From Methylacidiphilum infernorum V4 (GTDB lineage Bacteria; Verrucomicrobiota; Verrucomicrobiia; Methylacidiphilales; Methylacidiphilaceae), in the NCBI RefSeq assembly GCF_000019665.1, contig NC_010794.1, positions 1,116,001-1,180,000 of the forward strand: 64,000 nt of DNA, written 5' to 3'. Both the position numbers and the translations under genes were made by a program. This document shows positions 1 through 7,921 of the stretch, piece after piece (the stretch's first letter is position 1; each line of letters starts with the position of its first letter). The notes under the pieces are model-generated. The model did not search any database and was not told where the DNA came from. It saw nothing but the letters and a program-made list of their open reading frames with translations.

Positions 1-454
1 AGGGGGAATACCCATAAAGAGCTGTGATCTCTTCCAAGGTCAATCCCTGTTCTAAAAATTTTTCTATTTTCCGGTATTCTCTATATACAGAATTAGGTCT
101 TCGTACTGTTGTCCTACACGCATTGGCATAATTTCGAACCCTATTTTTCACATGATGAATAGCATAATCGAAAAACCGTATTTGCATCTGCTCGTCCCAT
201 TTTTCGAGAGCATCAAGAATGCCAAACCATCCTACATTTTCCGCATCAGGCCACTGATCGGCTAAATAAGGTAAATAAAATCGTGCTACCTGTTGTCTCA
301 TGGGCAAGGAATGGATGGCCAACCATTCCAAGGCTTTCTTTTCAGCCGCTTTTGCCGACTGAATAATCGGTAATTCTTCTTTAAACATTTTTTCATAATC
401 CAATCCCTTATTTTGAAGGTCAGAAGAAAAAGCTGCTTGGCGAGTCTTCATCAT
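1..454 (-). CDS. Sigma-70-like factor, partial (3' end outside window)
   Basis: The minus strand is open from an ATG-ATG start at 454/451 to the window edge. GGAAGGA lies just upstream as a ribosome binding site. The ~151 visible residues contain WFGILDALEKWDEQ, then RFFDYAIHHVKNRVRNYANA, then RRPNSVYREY and a segment ending LTLEEITALYGY. This resembles sigma-70 region 2 (core: GLLDAVEKFDPERG...FSTYA) running into region 3. It would direct RNA polymerase to particular promoters. It diverges from the secretion-like operon that starts at about 1006, so it could control that locus, but this is inference. Region 4 is not visible because the gene leaves the window, so it could also be a degenerate or plasmid-type sigma-like protein. 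Confidence 0.6.
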   Translation of the reverse strand, partial: MMKTRQAAFSSDLQNKGLDYEKMFKEELPIIQSAKAAEKKALEWLAIHSLPMRQQVARFYLPYLADQWPDAENVGWFGILDALEKWDEQMQIRFFDYAIHHVKNRVRNYANACRTTVRRPNSVYREYRKIEKFLEQGLTLEEITALYGYSP

Positions 455-479
455 CGTCCTTCCGCGTTTGAAACACCAG

Positions 480-817
480 CATTCAGCCGGGGGAAAAAAG
501 CGCGGCCTCCGTTGGTTGGGGCTTCCCTCAGCAGACCTGAGGAAGCCGTTTTTTTTGCCCTTACGGGCCTTGTTTCGCACCCCTTGCGGGGCGTATCCTC
601 TCGGGAATGTTGCATGATAGCCGTATGCCGGAGTCCGCCAGCGTCCTTGCCCTCGCGCCTGGCTACAGCTCCGGCTTCGAGAGGTTGGGACTTTAGGAAG
701 CATCCCAACGCCTGTCTTTTGCTCTCCATGCAAGGTAGCGGACTTGTTACCGCTTTCCCTGGTCAACCTGAGCCTGCGCTTACCCGCAAGCTCCGCCTTT
801 TAGGGCGGGGTGGTTGA
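480..817 (+). mobile_element. Remnant resembling an IS200/IS605-type right end
   Basis: This GC-rich, highly structured stretch sits in AT-rich surroundings. It contains several short inverted repeats and ends in a hairpin, CTCCGCC-TTTTAG-GGCGGGG, followed by TGGTTGACA at about 800-820. That arrangement resembles the structured right end (reRNA/omega-RNA region) of IS605/TnpB elements. No intact tnpA or tnpB is adjacent. A 134-residue reading frame crosses it, but its composition looks non-coding. The assignment rests on pattern resemblance only. Confidence 0.35.
520..556 (+). terminator. Rho-independent terminator-like hairpin
   Basis: GGCTTCCCTCA (520-530) pairs with TGAGGAAGCC (538-547) with one bulged base, and a run of eight T follows at 549-556. 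No plus-strand gene lies directly upstream, so it probably belongs to the mobile-element remnant around it. Confidence 0.55.
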
Positions 818-1005
818 CATTGAGAAGTAATTACAAAACGAATTGTAAAGAAAACATTAAAACCAGCAAGAATAAAATAATAATGTAACATAATTGTAAC
901 AATATATTAACATATATTTAACATACTATCTTGTATGTAATATGTATTAATCATGTTTATTATTGTTATGTATTTAGATTGCGGTTCGGATCACTTTCTT
1001 TGATT
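818..1005. promoter_or_regulatory. AT-rich intergenic region with a small palindrome
   Basis: This very AT-rich stretch lies before the secretion-like operon. It contains ACATAC-TATCTT-GTATGT at 921-938, a perfect palindrome with 6-bp arms. It could be an operator or part of the operon promoter. No clear -35/-10 pair could be assigned by eye. Confidence 0.25.
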
Positions 1006-2328
1006 ATGAAAGTATGTCGATATGTTAGCTCTCTACTCTTTCTTTTTTCTTTATTTTTCCTCTCTAATCTAAGAGCGGATGACTCGATAAATTATTTCCA
1101 TCTTGTCGGGGATAACGTCACGGAGAATGGAGTAGATGTAGAAACTAAAATTTTTTATCAATTATACGAAAATAGTGTTCAATTCTTTTATCAGTTTTTA
1201 GCTTTTCCCATTGCATTATCCTTGATTGCCTTGGGATTGGGCATAATAAAAAGAAAAAAATTACGGTCTTTAGTAGTTGATTGCCTGATCAGTATTTTGC
1301 TCTTTGTCCTGATTTTCTCAGGCATACTTCAAAAAGTTTTTAATCCCACTCGAGGTATTTTCTTTATGGGAATAGAGAGCTTTATTGGGCAGATAAAAAT
1401 GGGTGGAAATAAAATCAGGGGTAAATACCCCAAAGAATGGTGGGATAATTGGCTTTTTGATGGAGAGGGAACAAAGCGATCAAAACTTTCTATCGAGTAT
1501 AGCCAAAGGAAAAGCCAAGTTCTTGGAAAAAACTACGGCTGCTATGAAGAACTCGAATCTCAGCTTAAGGAGAAAATGGAAAAGTTCGTACCCTTTGCTT
1601 TCCCTCCTGAAAAAATAAAAAATCTATTGCTTTCTTTAATGATCGTTACGGGGAGGGGCATTTTTCATTCTCTCCTTTTTTTTTCTTATCTCATCTCTCA
1701 ACTTTCCCTTTTTTTCTACTTTTTGATCCCTCTTGTTCTTAATTTTCTCGAGCAATGCCTTTTTTATCTTTCTTTCCTGGGATTGTTTTGTTTTGCCCTG
1801 CTGTTACCCTCCAAACCCTGTTTACGGCTCCTAGGAAAATCTTTTTATCTGTTCCTTGGATCGGTTATCCCCATGGTTATCTGGATGGTTCTTTCTTATT
1901 TGAGTTTTATTTTTTTCACGACTCTCTATGACACCGTATTTGAAAATAGATCCAGTTTTTTAACCTTGTACCATTCGGCAAGTCAAGAGATCCACCATGC
2001 TTTGAGCAAAAGTTATCTGCTCGCTTCTTTTTTGGATCTTTTCCCGGAAACTCACAGGATCGTTTTCCTGGGTTTTTGGGAACTCTCATGGGAAGCTGGA
2101 TTTTACTGTTTGATCACTTTCAGCATTGCCCTCTTGCTTTTCTTGGGTATGGTGATCCCCCTGTGGGGATTGTTGAGATCCTTACGGCTGTTCAAAGATG
2201 CGCCAATGGTTGCCATTCGGTTTTTTAAAAAGGGCCGCTTGGCCTTGGGAAGAGCCCTCGGTAGGAAACGATTTTTAAAGGGTTGCTTTGGCTTTACAAA
2301 AAATCCTGAACCGGATTCCAAGTCATAA
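1006..2328 (+). CDS. VirB6/TrbL-like polytopic membrane protein
   Basis: This is a 440-residue protein with an N-terminal signal-like segment (MKVCRYVSSLLFLFSLFF, probable cleavage near LRADD). It is followed by about six to eight very hydrophobic segments: roughly residues 58-82, 88-108, several between 215 and 330, and 375-400. An in-frame ATG exists 25 codons upstream at 931, but the 1006 ATG gives a proper export signal and is preferred. Topology and position ahead of the VirB2/B3/B4-like genes suggest the VirB6/TrbL role, an inner-membrane channel component of a type IV secretion system. Sequence motifs for that family are weak, so the function is inferred from topology and neighbours. 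Confidence 0.5.
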   Translation: MKVCRYVSSLLFLFSLFFLSNLRADDSINYFHLVGDNVTENGVDVETKIFYQLYENSVQFFYQFLAFPIALSLIALGLGIIKRKKLRSLVVDCLISILLFVLIFSGILQKVFNPTRGIFFMGIESFIGQIKMGGNKIRGKYPKEWWDNWLFDGEGTKRSKLSIEYSQRKSQVLGKNYGCYEELESQLKEKMEKFVPFAFPPEKIKNLLLSLMIVTGRGIFHSLLFFSYLISQLSLFFYFLIPLVLNFLEQCLFYLSFLGLFCFALLLPSKPCLRLLGKSFYLFLGSVIPMVIWMVLSYLSFIFFTTLYDTVFENRSSFLTLYHSASQEIHHALSKSYLLASFLDLFPETHRIVFLGFWELSWEAGFYCLITFSIALLLFLGMVIPLWGLLRSLRLFKDAPMVAIRFFKKGRLALGRALGRKRFLKGCFGFTKNPEPDSKS

Positions 2329-2369
2329 AAATCATTCGACCTATTTCATAGAGAAGATAGAGGAGTAAA

Positions 2370-3116
2370 ATGAAAAAAGAACGGCATTGGATCCTTACGG
2401 CAATCAAACTGGGAATTATTTTATTGGTGAATGTTGTGGAAAGTCCTTTATCGGCTGGCGAAGGCTCTGAGCCAACAGTTCCACTAAAAATTCCCAATCC
2501 TTCAAGTCATTCTTCCCCGAACACCTACAAAGGAGGGGGTCTTAACAAAGAGAACAATGCGTTAAAGACGGAGGAGGCGAATCCCGAACCCAAGCGAAGT
2601 AAAAAGATTGCCGAGGATCAACAAAAGGAAAATAATTTAGGGACTCAAAATGAATCGTTCCCTCAACCTCTTGTTCCCAACAACGAATTACCCCAACCGA
2701 TTATTCTCGATTTCCGCATCAGGGAATTGATGGAGCTTAAAAAAATAGCCCGGGAGATAGGGGGCAGTTTAGTCATTACCATAGAACCCAAAGGGATCAC
2801 TGCTGCCGATCTCATTGTGCCGTTGAGAAACTCGGGCATGTTCAATGTGGAATCTAAAGATGGCAGGCTCTTTATAGTGACTTCCAATGGGGAACAACAA
2901 AAGAGGATTTATGAGGAAGAAATCGCTGCTCTTTCTCGCCGTCAATCCGCCTTGCTCCAAAATATATCCGTTTTGCAGAACCTGATGAATGCAAACAATG
3001 GGCCAAAGCCCAATTCTTCAGATTCTCCCAGTCCCTTAGGAGAGGAACAAAAACCGGGCATGCAACCCATGGCGCGTAATAACCCTTTTCCAGAAGAATA
3101 TCCTCTCCCAAAATGA
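2370..3116 (+). CDS. Exported protein of unknown family in secretion-like operon
   Basis: GAGGAG lies 4 bases before the ATG and supports the start. The 248-residue product has an N-terminal hydrophobic export signal (about residues 8-29). A low-complexity, charged, Pro/Asn-rich region runs to about 105. A compact domain of about 60 residues follows (around ILDFRIRELMELKKIA to GRLFIVTSN), then a short predicted coiled coil and a Pro-rich tail. The middle domain faintly recalls F-type TrbC pilus-assembly proteins, but I cannot establish that. It is probably periplasmic and part of the same complex as the flanking genes. Confidence 0.5.
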   Translation: MKKERHWILTAIKLGIILLVNVVESPLSAGEGSEPTVPLKIPNPSSHSSPNTYKGGGLNKENNALKTEEANPEPKRSKKIAEDQQKENNLGTQNESFPQPLVPNNELPQPIILDFRIRELMELKKIAREIGGSLVITIEPKGITAADLIVPLRNSGMFNVESKDGRLFIVTSNGEQQKRIYEEEIAALSRRQSALLQNISVLQNLMNANNGPKPNSSDSPSPLGEEQKPGMQPMARNNPFPEEYPLPK

Positions 3117-3131
3117 ATCTAGGCTAAACCC

Positions 3132-3881
3132 ATGCGTCACCGCCTTCTTTATGGTTGCTTGATTTTTCTCAACCTGTTTTCTTTAAAGGCAAAAGAAATA
3201 CCCGATTACTTGGGTAAGGGAGGCGGCTTTTTTTTCCTTTTTCCAAGAAAAGGGATAGATTTTATAAAGAAGGGGTTAAAGCCTCTCGACAAACAAAAGA
3301 TTACGGAAGCCGAACCTGGAAAAGAACCCCTGGCAAAGCCCAGTCCTCCATTAATGGAGACTCTATTCGAGAAGAGATACTCTTTTTGCACCGAAAAATG
3401 GGAAGCCGTCGGCTGTTGGCTTGAGCCCGGTGGAGGAGTGAGTCTACCCTTGCCTGTTTGGATAGACAATAATAAAGACGGCCATTTTTTTCTCAAAGCT
3501 TCGGCCCTTATTGGAGAAACACAGCCCGATGGAGGCAAGAAAATCGTCAGTTTATGTCAAACATTAAGCCTTTTTCATTTAGATGACGGAGGGATACTGC
3601 CTATAGCCTCACCTATATGGATAGTTGTTAAAACAGCAGAGGGCAAGGAAGAAGAAACCTGGACGGCAGAAGGAGGATGGGAAGCAGCCGGCCCGTTATA
3701 TGAACCCCGAAACATTTATTGCCCTTTTAAAGAGTTTTTGCGGCACAGGCAAGATGCCTTATCAAAAAAGTTGTCCCAATTTGAGTGGCCGGATATCCTC
3801 ATCCAACTCCATAAAGTGGAAAAACAAGAAGATAGGGATTGGGCCGAATCATTTCAGGCAATCCAGTTGCACTTTAAGTAA
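3132..3881 (+). CDS. Exported protein of unknown family in secretion-like operon
   Basis: This 249-residue protein has a signal peptide (MRHRLLYGCLIFLNLFSLKA, cleavage near KA|KEIP). The mature part is rich in aromatic residues and glycine, with three cysteines (SFCTEKW, VGCWLEPGG, SLCQTL) that could form disulfides in the periplasm, plus a fourth near IYCPF. It starts 15 bases after the preceding stop, consistent with one transcript. No known domain is recognised. Its position between the VirB6-like and pilin genes suggests an assembly or scaffold role, which is inference. Confidence 0.5.
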   Translation: MRHRLLYGCLIFLNLFSLKAKEIPDYLGKGGGFFFLFPRKGIDFIKKGLKPLDKQKITEAEPGKEPLAKPSPPLMETLFEKRYSFCTEKWEAVGCWLEPGGGVSLPLPVWIDNNKDGHFFLKASALIGETQPDGGKKIVSLCQTLSLFHLDDGGILPIASPIWIVVKTAEGKEEETWTAEGGWEAAGPLYEPRNIYCPFKEFLRHRQDALSKKLSQFEWPDILIQLHKVEKQEDRDWAESFQAIQLHFK

Positions 3882-3973
3882 GATCGGAAGGAAAGATTCC
3901 CCTGTTGGACGAGGCTATGTCGGATTTCCTCAATTTTTACAGCTCTCTTTTTTTCCGTGCCTATTATAAAGGT

Positions 3974-4318
3974 ATGAAAGTCAAGCTTTATACTTTTCAA
4001 TCCCGGTTGGTTCTAGCCCTTGTCAGCCTATTAGCTGTTTTCTTCGTCAGTTCTTCAGTTTCCTGGGCTGTAGGAGGTTCTGGGGTCTTAAATGTGACCC
4101 CTCTTAACGGAGCTGATGCCGAAGGTTTTACGACTTTACAGCAATTGCAAATGGCCTTTACGGATTATGGGTATCTCATTTCTCTTTGTTTGCTCGTATT
4201 TGGAGGGGTCATGTGGTTTTTCAACAGGCCGGCTTTTACCATAGGAGCTCTCGTTGCGGCTGCAGTGATTTATGGAGGTCCCCATCTTGCCAACGGACTG
4301 AGGGCGGTTTCCCAATGA
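3974..4318 (+). CDS. VirB2/TrbC-like pilin, copy 1
   Basis: This is a 114-residue preprotein with a classical signal peptide (cleavage probably after SVSWA) and a mature part of about 80 residues with two hydrophobic helices separated by a short basic loop: SLCLLVFGGVMWFF - NRP - FTIGALVAAAVIY. This is the layout of VirB2/TrbC pilins, which polymerise into the T4SS pilus. A longer reading from 3905 exists, but the 3974 start gives the clean signal peptide. The stop overlaps the next start (ATGA), so the two pilin-like genes are probably translationally coupled. Confidence 0.6.
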   Translation: MKVKLYTFQSRLVLALVSLLAVFFVSSSVSWAVGGSGVLNVTPLNGADAEGFTTLQQLQMAFTDYGYLISLCLLVFGGVMWFFNRPAFTIGALVAAAVIYGGPHLANGLRAVSQ

Positions 4319-4800
4319 AAAGAGGAAAAGGAAGGGGGCTAGATTCCATGAATAGAGCCGAGGTGGTGGGTTGCTTTTTGTGTGAGCCTTTGCAACAAGC
4401 CCTTGGGCAAATATGGGGATTCCAATCCTCCTTATTCCTTTCTTTCCTTTCTCTTTATACCGTCTACTTGGGCATCAATCATGCTCTTCACACGGTCGAG
4501 ATGGAAAGATGGGCGGCATTCGTAGCGGGATCGGTTATTCTCCTTACCGCTCAAACATTAGGCTCAATTTACTTTAATGTTGTAAACAGTTCTCCATCTT
4601 CGGCAAACGATAATCCCGTTGCTGGATTTATACCTTCCTTGCAAGATTATCTATACTGGGTCAGCCTGTCTTTGCTTGTGTTTGGAGCGATAATGTTTTT
4701 CTTTAGGCGTCCCGGTTTTGCAATCGGAGCTCTTGTTGGAGCTGCGGTTATTTACGCCGGACCCCATCTGGTTCATGGTTTGTTAAATAGCATAAAATGA
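4315..4800 (+). CDS. VirB2-like paralogue with extra N-terminal membrane domain
   Basis: This 161-residue protein starts at an ATGA overlap with copy 1. Its last ~50 residues match the C-terminus of copy 1: about 31 of 45 aligned residues are identical, including RP-F-IGALV-AAVIY-GPHL. The first ~100 residues carry two additional hydrophobic helices and no clear cleavable signal. The pair looks like a tandem duplication in which the second copy gained, or was fused to, another membrane segment. It may be a minor pilin, pilus-base subunit or anchor. The fold assignment follows from copy 1. Confidence 0.55.
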   Translation: MKRGKGRGLDSMNRAEVVGCFLCEPLQQALGQIWGFQSSLFLSFLSLYTVYLGINHALHTVEMERWAAFVAGSVILLTAQTLGSIYFNVVNSSPSSANDNPVAGFIPSLQDYLYWVSLSLLVFGAIMFFFRRPGFAIGALVGAAVIYAGPHLVHGLLNSIK

Positions 4801-5222
4801 CATCTTCTACTCGACCCCCTTCCTTTTTTATCCCATCCGCTCCCTATTCATCGATCAGCAAAAGCGCAGAAAAAGAGAGGGAGGGAGAGGGTTTGCCCGT
4901 TTGTAAATCGGTAGGACTCATTAATGAAAAAGAAACATTTTTAGGTCTAGAAGGTCCCCTTATTTTTGTTCCCGCTTTGGTTTTTTTCATCGTCCATCAC
5001 CAGACTCGCCATTTCTATTTTTCTGCGATAAGCTTTGTGGCGGTTTACCTTTTTATCCGGATTTTTTTAAGGGATAAACCTCCTCATTTTCTGCGTTTTA
5101 TTTTCGATTACCAGAGAATTCCCAAGATCTATGAACATCGTTTCTTTAACGTGCAGCTTACCTATAATCCCCTTTCCATTTTTGAAGAAGAGACTTTCCC
5201 AAAAGAACAACCCTTCTCTTAA
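4797..5222 (+). CDS. VirB3/TraL-like membrane protein
   Basis: This is a 141-residue protein with an ATGA overlap to the preceding gene. A polar N-terminus (about 55 residues) precedes a hydrophobic pair (PLIFVPALVFFIVHH and FYFSAISFVAVYLFIRIFL), then a conserved-looking RDKPPHFLRF segment and a soluble tail. VirB3/TraL/TrbD proteins are short, carry this kind of hydrophobic pair and nearly always lie directly before virB4, as here. The call rests on size, topology and position. Confidence 0.5.
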   Translation: MTSSTRPPSFFIPSAPYSSISKSAEKEREGEGLPVCKSVGLINEKETFLGLEGPLIFVPALVFFIVHHQTRHFYFSAISFVAVYLFIRIFLRDKPPHFLRFIFDYQRIPKIYEHRFFNVQLTYNPLSIFEEETFPKEQPFS

Positions 5223-5251
5223 AGGGGCAGGGAATTTATGGATTTATTGTT

Positions 5252-7921
5252 ATGAATTCCCTTGTTTCTCCCTTGCGGCTATTTATCCCAAGTCCCCTTT
5301 TTAACACCAAGAAAATGGCCGTTTTCAGGGATTGGGCTGACGCCTGTCCTTACGTGGGGCTTTACGATCGCTACATTGTAGATAAATTTGGCGGCGTTCA
5401 CTCCTTCTATAAAACCTATTTTCCACAAGTGGACATCGTTAGTCCTTCCCGGTTAGCCGAGCTCCAGGACCAACTTAGACTATTGCTCACCCAACTTCCC
5501 CATGAAATTGCCCAAACCCAGCACCTCTTTACCTGTAATGGGGACTACGGGCCCCTCCTTGAACAATTCGCCGCAGTCCCTTCTGATCCCTTGGTCGAAT
5601 CATTCCGAGAAAGAAAAGCAAAACGGCTCTTCCAAAAAATGGTCAAAAGAAAGCTGGTACGCATCGAAACCCATACGGTACTAACGGTGGCTCCACAAAG
5701 TAGGATTAAGCAGACCGAGTGGTTCTTGCGCATAGGGGGGAGAGAGAGTGTAGAGATTGAAAGGAGAAGAATTTCAAAAGCGCAGTTTGATTCCGCCGTG
5801 GCTAGCCTGCAAGCAGCCGAATCGGTCTTTGCAGAGATCATGAAAAAGGCTTCAGCGCGATTTGTTCCCTTGGACGCCCGTGAGATAGCGGACTATTTTT
5901 TTAGGCTATGGAATCCCGGTTTGGCTGTCGAGGAAGCCATGAAAGTCAATTATGACTATGAAAGGATGCCCTTCGTCGATTCATGGATGCTCCAGGAAGT
6001 CACGGTGCACAAGGACATGATCCAAATTGGAGATTATTATCATGGGCTTGTGTCCATGGTAGGTTTGCCTTTAGAAACTCGACCTAGGGACATGGAAAAA
6101 TTGACCGTCGGGTTGCCTTTCAGAGACGTTCGAGTCAGCCTCATAGTGAGAAAGACAGAGAAGACAAAAGAAATGGAAAAATTAAGAAAGCGGATCGATT
6201 GGGCAGATCAGCGAATGCGGCTGGGACTAAACTTGATTGATATGCTCTACAAGCCCCATGAAAATCGAAGGGAATCAGGAATCCAAAATATAGAGGCTTG
6301 GATGCAGATAGAAGAAGCCCAAAACTTGCTCAAGGACATTCGCTCCGGAGAAGATGATCTGCTCCAAGTTCAGCTCACCGTTCATTTTTGGCACAAACAG
6401 AAAGAGGAGGTCAAGAAAAGGGCGAAGATATTGCTCAATCGGTTTGGGGACCTTTCCCGGGCAAAAGGTTGGATTGAACAATCCAGCCTGCTTCCCGTCC
6501 TTATGAGTGAATTGCCCGCCGTTTATGCTCCGCTTACACGACCCCTTCTTGTCCGGGGAAGGATGGCAGCCGACTTAATTCCCCTATGCAGGGGGTTGGA
6601 AAGCGATGAGAAACCCATTCATCTTTTCGGCAACACCACGGGAGGGCTTGTGCCCCTGGATTTGGAAGATAAACGCAATGAAGGGGCCTCCATGCTTTAC
6701 ATCAGTGGAGTCAAGGGATCGGGAAAAAGTGCGCTGGCTCAAATTATCGTTTTAAGGCACCTCAGGCCAGATTCATGGCTTATTATCTTGGACAAGGGGA
6801 ACAGTTACGACAGGCTCGTAGAACTCAGTGGGGGAACCACCATCAGGCTCGATATGGCCACCCCCAAATGTTTTAACCCCTTTGAAGTTTATACCCAAAG
6901 AAACAGCAAGGGGGAGCTCATAGAGCCTTCAGATCACGAGCTTATAAAAGTTGTCAACTGCCTGGAGATCTTGGCTACTTCTCAAAGAGGAGAACCCCTG
7001 CGTATAGAAGAAAAGAATATTCTTGAATCTCTTACACGACAAACTTTTTCCAACGCGATCAAAAACCGGGCCACCTACGTTACCCTCGATGATTTTGCCA
7101 GGCAAATGGCCTATAGAGCCGATGCTCAGTTTTTGGCCGAATCCCTCAAAGCTTTTGTCGATGGCCGATATAAAAGATGGTTTAACGGGACGACCCAGGT
7201 CCATTGGAAAACAAAAGTGATCCATTTTGACTTTGAATATATCTCTAAAGACAAGGATTTAGCCGCTGCCCTTATTCCTATGGCCGTGCTTTTTGTTTCC
7301 GATATTATTTTATCCCATCCCCATGTATTCAAGATGCTCGTATTCGGGGAAATGTGGCAGCACGTTTCCAATCCTGCCACCGCAAACCTCATTATTGAAG
7401 CTTTTAAAACTTATAGAAAGAAAAGGTGTGCGATCATTGGAGAATCCCAGGCTATTTTGGACTTGGTCGACAATCCAGCCGTGGCCAAAGCGGTCATACA
7501 AAACGTCGATACGTGGATCCTTTTTCCCCAGGGCAGCGAACACCACATTGAGTTTGCCGTTAAGGAGTTGGAATTGACAAAAGGTCAAAGGGATCTTTTA
7601 ACCCATCTTCGCTCTTGCTCAAGGGTTCATCCCGATGGAGAGGTAGAACTTTGGAGAGAAGCTTTTTACCTAAGGGGAAGGGGGCCGGAAAGTCTTTCAG
7701 GAGTTATTCGGGCAGAAATTGAACCGGAAGAATATTGGTTAACCACCACGACTCCCGCGGATTTCCCAGCCTGGGATGCAGCAAGGAAAGCTTTCCCCGA
7801 AGAGATGAATCAAGCCCTAGAATCCCTATCCGCAAAATATCCTCTTGGAGTCAGGGAAGAAAAGCCAAAATCTCCTTTTCGCTCAAATCTCCAGCAATCA
7901 TTTTATGAAACGAAAAGCTGA
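5252..7921 (+). CDS. VirB4/TraC-family conjugation-type ATPase
   Basis: The 889-residue length fits VirB4/TrbE/TraC proteins, the inner-membrane-associated ATPases that power pilus assembly and secretion. The Walker A motif is clear (GVKGSGKS, residues 486-493), followed by LIILDKGNSYDRL as is usual after Walker A in this family. The Walker B region reads MLVFGEMW (about 695-702): the catalytic Glu is present but the preceding Asp of the usual hhhhDE is Gly (residue 699). IIGESQAILDLVDN and VDTWILFPQ match the conserved C-terminal motifs. The N-terminal ~400 residues correspond to the CagE/TrbE/VirB domain. The gene ends inside the next one. Confidence 0.82.
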   Translation: MNSLVSPLRLFIPSPLFNTKKMAVFRDWADACPYVGLYDRYIVDKFGGVHSFYKTYFPQVDIVSPSRLAELQDQLRLLLTQLPHEIAQTQHLFTCNGDYGPLLEQFAAVPSDPLVESFRERKAKRLFQKMVKRKLVRIETHTVLTVAPQSRIKQTEWFLRIGGRESVEIERRRISKAQFDSAVASLQAAESVFAEIMKKASARFVPLDAREIADYFFRLWNPGLAVEEAMKVNYDYERMPFVDSWMLQEVTVHKDMIQIGDYYHGLVSMVGLPLETRPRDMEKLTVGLPFRDVRVSLIVRKTEKTKEMEKLRKRIDWADQRMRLGLNLIDMLYKPHENRRESGIQNIEAWMQIEEAQNLLKDIRSGEDDLLQVQLTVHFWHKQKEEVKKRAKILLNRFGDLSRAKGWIEQSSLLPVLMSELPAVYAPLTRPLLVRGRMAADLIPLCRGLESDEKPIHLFGNTTGGLVPLDLEDKRNEGASMLYISGVKGSGKSALAQIIVLRHLRPDSWLIILDKGNSYDRLVELSGGTTIRLDMATPKCFNPFEVYTQRNSKGELIEPSDHELIKVVNCLEILATSQRGEPLRIEEKNILESLTRQTFSNAIKNRATYVTLDDFARQMAYRADAQFLAESLKAFVDGRYKRWFNGTTQVHWKTKVIHFDFEYISKDKDLAAALIPMAVLFVSDIILSHPHVFKMLVFGEMWQHVSNPATANLIIEAFKTYRKKRCAIIGESQAILDLVDNPAVAKAVIQNVDTWILFPQGSEHHIEFAVKELELTKGQRDLLTHLRSCSRVHPDGEVELWREAFYLRGRGPESLSGVIRAEIEPEEYWLTTTTPADFPAWDAARKAFPEEMNQALESLSAKYPLGVREEKPKSPFRSNLQQSFYETKS

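Noticed and set aside
413-817. 134-residue plus-strand reading frame
   Set aside because: It starts inside the minus-strand sigma-like gene, runs through hairpins and a terminator, and its composition (Arg/Ser/Pro/Leu-rich, no domain) fits GC-rich non-coding sequence.
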